Positions 1-7,611 of a DNA stretch of 32,586 nucleotides are shown here, one piece after another. The stretch lies in the NCBI GenBank assembly GCA_947467185.1, contig CANIHR010000020.1, forward strand, positions 1 through 32,586, in the 5' to 3' direction. Position 1 is the first letter of the stretch. Each line of letters opens with the position of its first letter. The notes below the pieces were generated by a model, which did no database searches, was not told where the DNA came from, and saw only the letters and a list, made by a program, of their open reading frames with translations. This stretch comes from Bryobacterales bacterium (lineage in GTDB: Bacteria > Acidobacteriota > Terriglobia > Bryobacterales > Bryobacteraceae). Position numbers and translations under genes: made by a program.

Positions 1-53
1 CCTGCCTCGGGATTCCAAGTCAGGTCGTTTTTGTTTCGGGCTGATTGCGCCGG

Positions 54-1991
54 TTATTCGTCGGCGGTGCGGGCGGCGATTTCGGCGGTGATGGTGGCGA
101 TGAAGGTATCGACTTCCACGGGGCCCAGGTCGGCGCGCTTGCGGTGGCGAACGGCGACCTGACCGGCTTCCGCCTCGCGGCCTCCGATGACCAGCATGTA
201 GGGCACCTTCTGCATCTGCGCTTCGCGGATCTTCAGGTTGACCTTTTCGCTGCGGTCGTCGAGGGTTACGCGGACGCCGGCGGCCTTCAGCTTCGCGACC
301 ACTTCCTTCGCGTAGTCGTTCTGGCGGTCGGTGATGGGCAGGACGGTCGCCTGCACCGGGGCAAGCCACGTCGGGAACGCACCAGCGTAGTGTTCCACCA
401 GGATGCCGAAGAAGCGTTCCACGGAGCCGAACAGGGCGCGGTGGACCATGAGCGGGCGGTGCTTCTTGCCGTCTTCAGCCACGTATTCGAGTTCGAAACG
501 GCGGGGCAGGGTGAAGTCGAACTGCACCGTGGAAAGCTGCCACAGACGGCCGATGGCATCGACGAGTTTGACGTCGATCTTCGGGCCGTAGAAGGCGGCT
601 TCGTCGGGGATCACAGTGGCTTCAATGCCGAGGCGGTCGCAGGCTTTGCGGAGCGAGCCTTCGGCGAGTTCCCACATGGCGGGTTCGCCGTCGTACTTGC
701 CGCTGGCACCCTGGTCCCAGGTGGAGATTTCTGCCTTGTAGGAAGTGAAGCCGAAGGTTTTGAGCGTATCCTGCGCGAAGTCGAGGCAAGCAACGATTTC
801 GTCTTCGATCTGTTCGGGCGTGCAGAAAATATGCGCGTCGTCCTGCGTAAAGCCGCGGACGCGGAGCAGGCCGTGCATGGTGCCGGAGCGCTCATAGCGG
901 TACACGGTGCCGAGTTCGCCGAGGCGGATGGGCAGGTCGCGATAGCTGTGCTGACGGTCGGCGTAGATCAGAATATGGCCCGGGCAGTTCATGGGCTTCA
1001 GCTGGTATTCCGAGTCGTCGAGTTCCATCGGAGTGAACATATTCTCCGAGTAGAAGTTGGCGTGGCCCGAGACCTTCCACAGGTCGCGGCGCATGACGTG
1101 GGGCGTGTAGACGAGCGAGTAGCCGCGTTCCAGATACGCGTTGCGCATCCAGTCTTCCAGCGTCTTGCGGATGATGCCGCCCTTGGGGTGGAAGAAGATG
1201 AGGCCGGGGCCGGCGAGTTCCTGGATGCTGAAGAGGTCGAGTTCCTGGCCGAGCTTGCGGTGGTCGCGCTTCTTCGCTTCTTCCAGCTTGTTGAGGTACT
1301 CGTCGAGTTCCTTCTTCGAGAACCAGGCGGTCGCGTAAATGCGCTGCAACTGCTTGTTCTTTTCGTTGCCCTTCCAGTACGCGCCGGCGACACTGAGGAT
1401 CTTGAAGGCCTTGATCTTCGAGGTGTCGGGGATGTGCGGGCCGCGGCAGAAGTCGATGAAGTGGGGTCCGAGGGTGTATTCGGAGAAGATGTCGTCGGCG
1501 CGCTCTTCGATGAGTTCCACTTTCATGGGCTCATTCATGGCGCGGTACTTCTCCAGGCCTTCGGTCTTGGCGATGAGTTTGCGCTCGAACGTCAGGCCCT
1601 TCGCCTGGAGTTCCCACATCTTCGCTTCGATCTTTTCCAGATCCTGCGGGGTGAAGGCTTCGGGGCGGTCGAAATCGTAATAGAAGCCGTTTTCGATGGG
1701 CGGGCCGATGCCGAGTTTGGTTTCGGGGAAGAGCTCCAGAACAGCAGCGGCGCAGAGGTGGGCGGTGGAGTGGCGGTAGACCTCCAGAGCCTGCGGGTCT
1801 TTCGACGTCAGGATCTGGACGGTGGCGTCGGCCTCAATCGGACGATTGACATCGACGAGAACGCCGTTGACCTTGGCGACGATTGCGGCGTCGGCGAGGC
1901 GAGGGCTGATGTTGCGCGCTACATCGAGCGCACTGGAACCCGGTTCGATCTGCTGGACGCTACCATCCGGCAGGGTAATTTGGATGCTCAT
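54..1991 (-). CDS. thrS: Threonyl-tRNA synthetase
   Basis: Charges tRNA-Thr with threonine in the cytoplasm. The 645-residue protein has the full bacterial layout: an N-terminal TGS domain (about 1-62), an editing domain that starts with HSTAH (74-78) and includes the CRGPHI motif, a class II catalytic core with MNCPGH, RYERSGTMHGLLRVRGFTQ and MVHRALFGSVERF, and a C-terminal anticodon-binding domain ending in VAVRHRKRADLG. The zinc-binding Cys and His positions are visible in the MNCPGH and MVHRALFG segments. The start is the ATG at 1991, where the TGS domain begins. On the mRNA, the bases just before this ATG read CCTCCT, so no Shine-Dalgarno sequence is visible. Its upstream neighbour on the same strand is the enolase-family gene, 60 bases away. 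Family assignment is certain. Confidence 0.98.
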   Translation of the reverse strand: MSIQITLPDGSVQQIEPGSSALDVARNISPRLADAAIVAKVNGVLVDVNRPIEADATVQILTSKDPQALEVYRHSTAHLCAAAVLELFPETKLGIGPPIENGFYYDFDRPEAFTPQDLEKIEAKMWELQAKGLTFERKLIAKTEGLEKYRAMNEPMKVELIEERADDIFSEYTLGPHFIDFCRGPHIPDTSKIKAFKILSVAGAYWKGNEKNKQLQRIYATAWFSKKELDEYLNKLEEAKKRDHRKLGQELDLFSIQELAGPGLIFFHPKGGIIRKTLEDWMRNAYLERGYSLVYTPHVMRRDLWKVSGHANFYSENMFTPMELDDSEYQLKPMNCPGHILIYADRQHSYRDLPIRLGELGTVYRYERSGTMHGLLRVRGFTQDDAHIFCTPEQIEDEIVACLDFAQDTLKTFGFTSYKAEISTWDQGASGKYDGEPAMWELAEGSLRKACDRLGIEATVIPDEAAFYGPKIDVKLVDAIGRLWQLSTVQFDFTLPRRFELEYVAEDGKKHRPLMVHRALFGSVERFFGILVEHYAGAFPTWLAPVQATVLPITDRQNDYAKEVVAKLKAAGVRVTLDDRSEKVNLKIREAQMQKVPYMLVIGGREAEAGQVAVRHRKRADLGPVEVDTFIATITAEIAARTADE

Positions 1992-2051
1992 AGGAGGAAC
2001 TTTTCAGGTTATCATCCATGCGCACTCGCAAATTACCGCTGCCGGGGCTGT

Positions 2052-3290
2052 TTACCAGTTTGTCTGGGAGCCGTCGGGGCGCTTCAGCATGTGGGTGAGG
2101 CTGAAAGCTTCCTTGTGATCTCCGATGAGCTGGAGCTTTGAGGTGTCCACATCGACGCCGATGCCGGGGCGTTCGTTGGGCCAGAGCTTACCGTTGCGGA
2201 GGTCGTAATGCTGGTTGAGGTACGGCCAGGGGCGGGTGCCGCCCATCACCATTTCCATGAGCGCGGGGCCGGGGAAGGCGGCGCAGCAGTGAACCATGGC
2301 GGCTTCTGAAATCGGTCCGGTGAAGTGGGGGACGAGGCCGACGTAGTGGGTTTCACACGCGGCAGCGATCTTCTGGAACTCGGTGATGCCGCCGACGTTG
2401 GGGACCGTGGCGCGGGCGTAGTCGATCAGGTGATTTTCCACGAGTTCATTCCAGTCCCACTTGGGGCCGAACTGCTCGCCGACGGCGATGGGCACCTTTA
2501 CCTGTCCACGGAGGGTGCGATAGACGCCGGGGTTTTCGCTGCGGACGAGATCTTCGACGAAGTAGGGGCGAAGGGGCTCGATGAGGTTCGCGAGCGTGAT
2601 GGCGTCGGGCATGTCGAGCTCGGTGTGGAAGTCGATGCACCAGCCGCCGTCGCGGCCGACACCTTCGCGGACCTGTTTGCAGAGTTCGTAGACGCGGTTG
2701 ACGTTATTGAAGCGATCGACCGTGGGGCCCTGGGAATCGGTGGAGATGCGGTAGGCGCGGTAGCCGGCTTCCACGCAGGCGCGGGCGACTTCCTTCGGCG
2801 TGCCCTGAGCGGGGTAGCCGGTGGAGTAGCATTCCACGTGGTCGCGGGAGAGGCCGCCCAGAAGCTGGTAGACGGGGACTCCGAGGGCTTTGCCCTTCAG
2901 ATCCCAGAGGGCGACGTCGAGAGCGCCGAGGGCGTGGGCTTTTTCGCGGCCGGCGGGGTAGAAGTAGGAGCGGTACATCGACTGCCAGAGGCGGTCGGTG
3001 CGGAACGGGTCTTCGCCGATGAGGAGACCGGCGCACTGTTCCATGGTGTCGCCGGAGCCGCCTTCGCCCACGCCGAAGAGGCCGGAGTCGGTTTCGACGA
3101 TGACGACGTTGGTGCTCTGGTTGAAGAGGGGCTGTTTGGTGTTGGGGCGACCGGCGGCGTCGGTGGGCGTCCTGTAGTAGCGAATGCGGGTGATTTTGGT
3201 TTTCGGGAGGCCAGCGGCGTCGGCCTGGTCGGCAAGGGTGGCGGCTGCGGTGGCACCGAGGCAGGTTTGAAGGAAGGCTCTGCGTTTCAT
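2052..3290 (-). CDS. Enolase-superfamily sugar-acid dehydratase (galactonate/mannonate dehydratase-like), Tat signal
   Basis: Mandelate racemase/muconate lactonising enzyme family protein, 412 residues from the chosen start. Metal and catalytic residues in order: D220 and H222 in CIDFHTELD, E246 in YFVEDLVR, E272 in AVGEQFG and H322 in LVPHFTGP. The D-x-H at the first ligand and the late His are typical of the acid-sugar dehydratase branch (GalD/ManD-like), so loss of water from a sugar acid is the likely reaction; the substrate cannot be read from sequence. The N-terminus MKRRAFLQTCLGATAAA is a classic Tat signal (RRxFLQ), implying export. I chose ATG 3290 because the Tat signal starts there. 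An upstream in-frame ATG at 3326 would add 12 residues and make its start codon interlock with that of the arabinofuranosidase. Neither start has a clear Shine-Dalgarno. Confidence 0.85.
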   Translation of the reverse strand: MKRRAFLQTCLGATAAATLADQADAAGLPKTKITRIRYYRTPTDAAGRPNTKQPLFNQSTNVVIVETDSGLFGVGEGGSGDTMEQCAGLLIGEDPFRTDRLWQSMYRSYFYPAGREKAHALGALDVALWDLKGKALGVPVYQLLGGLSRDHVECYSTGYPAQGTPKEVARACVEAGYRAYRISTDSQGPTVDRFNNVNRVYELCKQVREGVGRDGGWCIDFHTELDMPDAITLANLIEPLRPYFVEDLVRSENPGVYRTLRGQVKVPIAVGEQFGPKWDWNELVENHLIDYARATVPNVGGITEFQKIAAACETHYVGLVPHFTGPISEAAMVHCCAAFPGPALMEMVMGGTRPWPYLNQHYDLRNGKLWPNERPGIGVDVDTSKLQLIGDHKEAFSLTHMLKRPDGSQTNW

Positions 3291-3309
3291 GTCGTTGATT
3301 ACTTTACTA

Positions 3310-3321
3310 TGATCATGATCA
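3310..3321. promoter_or_regulatory. 12-bp perfect palindrome between divergent starts
   Basis: TGATCATGATCA is a perfect palindrome lying between the start of the enolase-family gene (3290, minus) and that of the arabinofuranosidase (3325, plus). The space between the two start codons is only 34 bases, so both promoters must lie within or across the opposite gene, or the mRNAs are leaderless. The palindrome could bind a regulator controlling both genes. This is inferred from position and symmetry only. Confidence 0.35.
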
Positions 3322-3324
3322 GCC

Positions 3325-4881
3325 ATGAAGAATTCGAACCTGTCCCGTCGCACGTTTTCGAAGACGCTCCTTGCCGGAGCTCCTCTCCTTGCCCAGGCCC
3401 AGCAGGGCAGTAAGCCTGCCCGTATCAAGATCGATACGGAGCGGGTGGTGGGCGATATTGACCCGAAACTCTATGGGAATTTCGTGGAGCATCTGGGGCG
3501 GTGTGTGGAGGGCGGGATTTTCGAGGAGGGCTCGAAGCTTTCCGACGCCGAGGGGTATCGGAAAGATGTCCTGAAGGCGTCGAAGGACCTTAATATCGGG
3601 TTGCTCCGCTGGCCGGGTGGGAACTTCTCGTCGAACTACCACTGGAAGGACGGCATCGGGCCGCGTGATCAGCGCCCGCCACGTCTGGAAATGGCGTGGG
3701 GCACGGTGGAGAGTAACCGCTTCGGGACGCATGAATTTCTGAAGTACACGGAGATGCTGGGGACGGAGCCGTATTTCTGCACGAACCTGGGGACAGGCAC
3801 GTGGGAAGCGGCGCAGCAGTGGGTGGAGTACTGCAATTCGTCGGAAGATACGGCGATGACGCGGCTGCGGAAGCAGAATGGCCGTCAGCAGCCGTGGAAG
3901 GTCAATTACTGGGGTCTGGGTAATGAGATGGACGGACCGTGGCAGATGGGGCATCGGTCGGCTGAGGATTACGGGAAGTTCGCGCTGGAAGCGGCGAAGC
4001 TGATGAAGTGGACGGACCCGAACATCAAGCTGATTGTGGCGGGGTCTTCGAACTATGGGCCGGGGATTGACTGGATTGGCTGGAACAAGACGGTGCTGGA
4101 GTATCTGAAGCACCACGGGGATTACCTGGCCCTGCACATGTATGTGGGGAACCGTGAGAACAACTACCTGGAGTTTCTGGCGAGTTCGCGGGACATGGAT
4201 GAGAAGACCAAGACCGCCGAAGGCGTGATTCGGGGGGCGATGTCGACCGAGCCGGGGCGGAAGATGTATATCGCGTGGGATGAGTGGAATGTTTGGTATC
4301 GGGCACGGGGTGACAAAGAGCGGGGCCGGAAGATTCTGGAAGAACGCTACAACCTGGAAGACGCGCTTGTGGTGGCGACGTTCCTGAACTCGTTCATCAA
4401 CAACGCGCATATCGTGAAGATCGCGAATATGGCCCAGCTGGTGAACGTGATCGCGCCGATGTTCACGAGTCCGGAGGGGATGTTCCTGCAGACGATTTAC
4501 TACCCGCTGATGATGTTCGCGCAGAACAGCAAGGGTAAGAGTCTGGAGCTGTTTGTGGATTCGCCGAAGTATACGAGCAAGCGGTTCGGGGATGTGAATT
4601 ACATCGATACGTCGGCGGCGTATGACAACGGGAATCTGGTGCTGAACGTGGTGAACCGGCACGAGACGCAGGCGATCACGGTGGAGATCGAAGCGCAGGA
4701 TAAGCAGTTCTCCGGGCCGGTCTCGATTTCGGAAGTGAACGGGCCGGACATCAAGGCGGAGAATGATTTCGGGGTGACGAAAGTGAAGGCCACGCCGCGC
4801 ACGGCGACGGCGCAGGGGCACAAGCTGACGATGCAGTTCGCTCCGCACTCTTACACGATGCTGAAGGTGAAGCTGGTCTGA
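3325..4881 (+). CDS. GH51 alpha-L-arabinofuranosidase, Tat signal
   Basis: Hydrolyses terminal alpha-L-arabinofuranosyl residues from plant polysaccharides or oligosaccharides. The 518-residue length and motifs fit glycoside hydrolase family 51: LLRWPGGNF near residue 95, the acid/base Glu at E201 in NYWGLGNEMDGPWQ, and the nucleophile Glu at E320 in AWDEWNVWY, followed by a C-terminal beta domain. The N-terminus has a twin-arginine motif (SRRTFSKTLLAGAPLLAQA), which suggests export; many GH51 enzymes are cytoplasmic, so this is of note. The ATG at 3325 has no obvious Shine-Dalgarno. Codons strongly favour a third-position G. The gene is divergent from a sugar-acid dehydratase and ends 4 bases before the convergent kdpD-like gene. 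Confidence 0.93.
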   Translation: MKNSNLSRRTFSKTLLAGAPLLAQAQQGSKPARIKIDTERVVGDIDPKLYGNFVEHLGRCVEGGIFEEGSKLSDAEGYRKDVLKASKDLNIGLLRWPGGNFSSNYHWKDGIGPRDQRPPRLEMAWGTVESNRFGTHEFLKYTEMLGTEPYFCTNLGTGTWEAAQQWVEYCNSSEDTAMTRLRKQNGRQQPWKVNYWGLGNEMDGPWQMGHRSAEDYGKFALEAAKLMKWTDPNIKLIVAGSSNYGPGIDWIGWNKTVLEYLKHHGDYLALHMYVGNRENNYLEFLASSRDMDEKTKTAEGVIRGAMSTEPGRKMYIAWDEWNVWYRARGDKERGRKILEERYNLEDALVVATFLNSFINNAHIVKIANMAQLVNVIAPMFTSPEGMFLQTIYYPLMMFAQNSKGKSLELFVDSPKYTSKRFGDVNYIDTSAAYDNGNLVLNVVNRHETQAITVEIEAQDKQFSGPVSISEVNGPDIKAENDFGVTKVKATPRTATAQGHKLTMQFAPHSYTMLKVKLV

Positions 4882-4885
4882 CGGG

Positions 4886-5923
4886 CTAAGCGGGGCGAAC
4901 CCGCTCCGCGACAATCGTGATTTGCATATCGCGCGCCAGACTAACGAGCTTGCTCACGTCTGGCGCGTTTCGCGTTACGAAGAGCTGGGAAATGCCTTGG
5001 GCACGGGCATAGTCGGCGATGGCCTTGTGGGTGTTGCCTGCGGCGGGGATGGCGTTGGCGTGGATGCGAAGGTTGGCGCAGATGTTGAGCCAGGGTTCGG
5101 AAGCGGGGGCGTCGGTGTCGATCAGGACCGCGTCACAGGGGCAGGCGAGATAGTCGGCGACGCGGCGGCCACGGCGGATCAGCATGGCGGTGGAAGGGTG
5201 CGGGGTCAGCCACAGGAGAATGCGCTCGCCTGTTTTTGAGGCGGGCGTGGGGGAGACCGCGGCTTCTTCGCGGCGTTCTTCCAGTTGGTGCGCGGTCTGG
5301 CGAAGCGCCAGTTCGCGGAGGGCGTTCAGGTTGGCTTCCGTGAAGAAGTTTTCGAGCGCGAGACGAGCCTTTTCGTGTGAGTAAACGACGCCTCGTTCCA
5401 GGCGGTGGATGAGGGCGCGCGGGGTGACGTCGACCATCACAACTTCGTCGGCTTCCTGCAGGACCCAGTCAGGTACGGTCTCGCGGACCTGAATGCCGGT
5501 AACCTGCCAGATCTGGTCGTTGAGGCTTTCGATGTGCTGGACGTTGACGCTGGTGAGGACGTCAATGCCGGCGTCGAGGAGGGCGACGACGTCCTGCCAG
5601 CGCTTCTCGCGCTCCGCGCCGGGGACATTGGTGTGTGCGAACTCATCGACGACGGCGATTTTTGGCTTGCGGGCGATGACGGCGGCCGTGTCCATTTCCT
5701 CAAATGCGGTTTCGCGGTGGGTGAGGGTGGCGCGCGGGACGAATTCGAGGTCAGTGGTGAGGGCGATGGTTTCTGCGCGGGCGTGGGGTTCGAAGTAGCC
5801 GATGACCACGTCGTGTCCGGTTGCCTGCAGGCGCTGGGCTTCGAGCAGCATCTGGTAGGTCTTGCCGACGCCGGCCGCGTAGCCGAGGAAGACTTTCAGT
5901 TTGCCCTTGTGTTTACCAGACAT
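4886..5923 (-). CDS. Truncated KdpD: P-loop sensor domain plus USP domain, no kinase (copy 2)
   Basis: A 345-residue soluble protein that matches only the cytoplasmic N-terminal half of the K+ sensor KdpD. The KdpD domain (about 7-215) has a Walker A motif GYAAGVGKT (14-22) and a Walker B-like stretch with VDEFAHTNVPG, both canonical. A universal-stress-like domain follows (about 232-345), but its end (TRNAPDVSKLVSL) does not keep the usual Gly-His/Ser-Arg nucleotide-binding pattern, so it looks diverged. There are no membrane segments, dimerisation His box or ATPase region. It is the last gene of the kdp operon, 3 bases after a sister protein. It may sense ATP or a small ligand and act in trans on the separate histidine kinase; that role is inference. 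Short KdpD forms lacking the kinase are known in other bacteria such as cyanobacteria. Confidence 0.88.
   Translation of the reverse strand: MSGKHKGKLKVFLGYAAGVGKTYQMLLEAQRLQATGHDVVIGYFEPHARAETIALTTDLEFVPRATLTHRETAFEEMDTAAVIARKPKIAVVDEFAHTNVPGAEREKRWQDVVALLDAGIDVLTSVNVQHIESLNDQIWQVTGIQVRETVPDWVLQEADEVVMVDVTPRALIHRLERGVVYSHEKARLALENFFTEANLNALRELALRQTAHQLEERREEAAVSPTPASKTGERILLWLTPHPSTAMLIRRGRRVADYLACPCDAVLIDTDAPASEPWLNICANLRIHANAIPAAGNTHKAIADYARAQGISQLFVTRNAPDVSKLVSLARDMQITIVAERVRPA
4889..4905. terminator. Possible bidirectional terminator hairpin between convergent genes
   Basis: AGCGGG-GCGAA-CCCGCT is a 6-bp perfect stem with a 5-base loop, located at the last codons of the second KdpD-like gene and 8 bases after the stop codon of the arabinofuranosidase. 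It is the only stem noticed between these convergent genes. No U-tract follows on either side, so its role as terminator is weakly supported. Confidence 0.3.
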
Positions 5924-5926
5924 ACG

Positions 5927-7015
5927 TTACGCTGAGTGCCCCTGCGGAAAGAGTCGCACATCGATGCCTTCGGCGGCCTGGATGAGACGGTCGACCGGAT
6001 TCTCTTTCCAGAAGGCCCAGCCTTTGCGCTGCGTGTGGCCGATGAAGAGCTGGGTGACGCGTTCGCGGTGCGCGAACTGAAGAATGCGGGCGATGGGGTC
6101 GGTGCCATCCAGGACATAGACTTCGGCACCGAGGCGACGGGCGTAGTTGAGATTTTCCTGCAGGGCTTCTTCTTCGCCGCGTGGCAGTTCGCCCTGGCTG
6201 ACATAGACGGCGAGCAGTTGCCCGTGGAAGCGCTGGGTGGCGCGGGCCGCGCTGTCGAGCATGGATTTCGCACTGCGGGGTGTGATGCAGACGAGGAGGC
6301 GCTCCTGGGTGCTCCAGCTCTGGCGGATGCCGTGGGCATCCATGTAGCGCTGCAACTGCTCCTCGACGACCTGGGCTGCCAGCAGGAGGGCCTGTTCGCG
6401 GAGGCCGGAAAGCTGTTCGGCGGTCAGGTTGCCGCGTTCACCCGCGCCGGCGACTTCTTCGGCGGGGACATCGACAATGACCAGTTCATCGGCGGAATGA
6501 ATGAAACCGGCAGGGACGCTGCTGGTGGCGCGCCTGCCGGTGATTCGTTCCACTGCACTTTGTTCTTCGGCCACGTGCTGCAGGTTGATGGCACCGACGA
6601 CGGTGATGCCGGCTTCGAGGATTTCATCCACGTCCTGCCAGCGGTGGCGGTTGCGGCTGCCTTCCGGATTTTCGCGGGCGAGTTCGTCGATGAGGCAGAC
6701 CTGGGGTTTGCGCCGCAGGATGGCGGGGACATCAATGGTTTCTTCGCCGCCGACCGACATCAGGGGGATGACTTCGATTTCGTGGAGGAAGGTTTCGAGG
6801 TGTTCGGAACCCTGCCGCTGGATGACGCCAACCACGACGTCCTGCCCTCGTTTCAGGCGGCGGAGGCCTTCGTCGAACATGCGGACAGACTTGCCGACGC
6901 GGGGCGCGTAGCCGAGAAAGATCTTCAGGCGTCCGCGCGAGTCGTGCTCTTCGTGGGCCTGTATCTGCCGCAGTAAATCGTCCGGATTGGGTCGGTTCAA
7001 CTCCTGGTCGTTCAT
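5927..7015 (-). CDS. Truncated KdpD: P-loop sensor domain plus USP domain, no kinase (copy 1)
   Basis: A 362-residue soluble KdpD N-terminal homologue, preceded by an acidic/polar leader of about 28 residues not present in its sister. Walker A is GYAPRVGKS (35-43). The Walker B segment reads LIDELARENPEG, so the HTN of the standard DE-AHTN-PG motif is lost. The USP-like domain (about 238-362) is better kept than in copy 2, with LFIGHTQRKGW near the end and a closing GIDVRLFPQG, close to the KdpD USP pattern. No kinase or membrane region is present. Its start overlaps the kdpC stop by one base (TGATG), so it is translationally coupled to the transporter genes. It probably works with the kdp histidine kinase or binds the KdpFABC complex, which is inferred from context only. 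Confidence 0.88.
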   Translation of the reverse strand: MNDQELNRPNPDDLLRQIQAHEEHDSRGRLKIFLGYAPRVGKSVRMFDEGLRRLKRGQDVVVGVIQRQGSEHLETFLHEIEVIPLMSVGGEETIDVPAILRRKPQVCLIDELARENPEGSRNRHRWQDVDEILEAGITVVGAINLQHVAEEQSAVERITGRRATSSVPAGFIHSADELVIVDVPAEEVAGAGERGNLTAEQLSGLREQALLLAAQVVEEQLQRYMDAHGIRQSWSTQERLLVCITPRSAKSMLDSAARATQRFHGQLLAVYVSQGELPRGEEEALQENLNYARRLGAEVYVLDGTDPIARILQFAHRERVTQLFIGHTQRKGWAFWKENPVDRLIQAAEGIDVRLFPQGHSA

Positions 7016-7596
7016 CAGCGTTTTACAGGTACCTTTTCATCCAGTGCCATGTTCAGACGGAGGACGTTGACGCGTGGCTCGCCGAGAAAGCCGAGATCGC
7101 GGTGTTGTGTGCCCTCGTCCACTAATCGTCGCACTATGGCCACCGGGATGCCGCGGGCGGCTGCAACGCGGAGGGCCTGGACTTGGGCGTTGGCGGGGGA
7201 GATCTCAGGGTCAAGGCCGCTGCCGGAGGTGGTAATGGCGTCAGCCGGGATGGGGCCGGTGTAGTCGGGATTGTCCCTGCGGTACTGCGCGGCGTCTTTG
7301 GTGAGGCGGTCGGCGAGGGCCGGATTGGTGGGGCCGAGGTTGCTGCCGGAGGAGTTGGCGGCATCGTAACCGGTGCCGGCGGCGGAAGGGCGCGGGTGGA
7401 AATATTCGGGCTTCGTGAAGTTCTGGCCGATGAGTTCCGAGCCGATAACCTTGCCGTTCTGTTCGATAAGGCTGCCACTGGCCTGGCGGGGGAAGAGGAC
7501 CTTCGCGGCGGCGGTGACGCCGAGGGGGTACACGATCCCGGTGAGGACCGTGAAGAACAACGTCATGACCAAGCCGATTCTGAGTGCTTTCAACAT
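7015..7596 (-). CDS. kdpC: Potassium-transporting ATPase subunit C
   Basis: KdpC is the single-span subunit of the high-affinity K+ pump KdpFABC and helps ATP binding and complex stability. The 193-residue protein has one N-terminal membrane segment (about 8-30, IGLVMTLFFTVLTGIVYPLG) followed by a periplasmic domain with the family signature SELIGQNFTKPEYFHPRPSA and SGSNLGPTNPAL. Length is normal for the family. It lies 15 bases after kdpB and overlaps the next gene by one base. Identification is secure. Confidence 0.97.
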   Translation of the reverse strand: MLKALRIGLVMTLFFTVLTGIVYPLGVTAAAKVLFPRQASGSLIEQNGKVIGSELIGQNFTKPEYFHPRPSAAGTGYDAANSSGSNLGPTNPALADRLTKDAAQYRRDNPDYTGPIPADAITTSGSGLDPEISPANAQVQALRVAAARGIPVAIVRRLVDEGTQHRDLGFLGEPRVNVLRLNMALDEKVPVKR

Positions 7597-7611
7597 TTGA
7601 GTGTCCTTTCG

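Noticed and set aside
1-45. Possible start of infC with an ATC start codon downstream of thrS
   Set aside because: The minus strand is open from ATC at 45 to the edge, and infC often follows thrS, but the 15 visible codons do not resemble IF3 and no ribosome-binding site is present.
45-2141. 698-residue plus-strand ORF opposite thrS
   Set aside because: It is the antisense shadow of thrS; the minus-strand frame matches the whole ThrRS family, and the plus ORF has no recognisable domain.
3319-4914. 531-residue minus-strand ORF opposite the GH51 gene
   Set aside because: Shadow of the arabinofuranosidase, rich in Arg/His/Pro; the plus frame has both catalytic glutamates in proper context.
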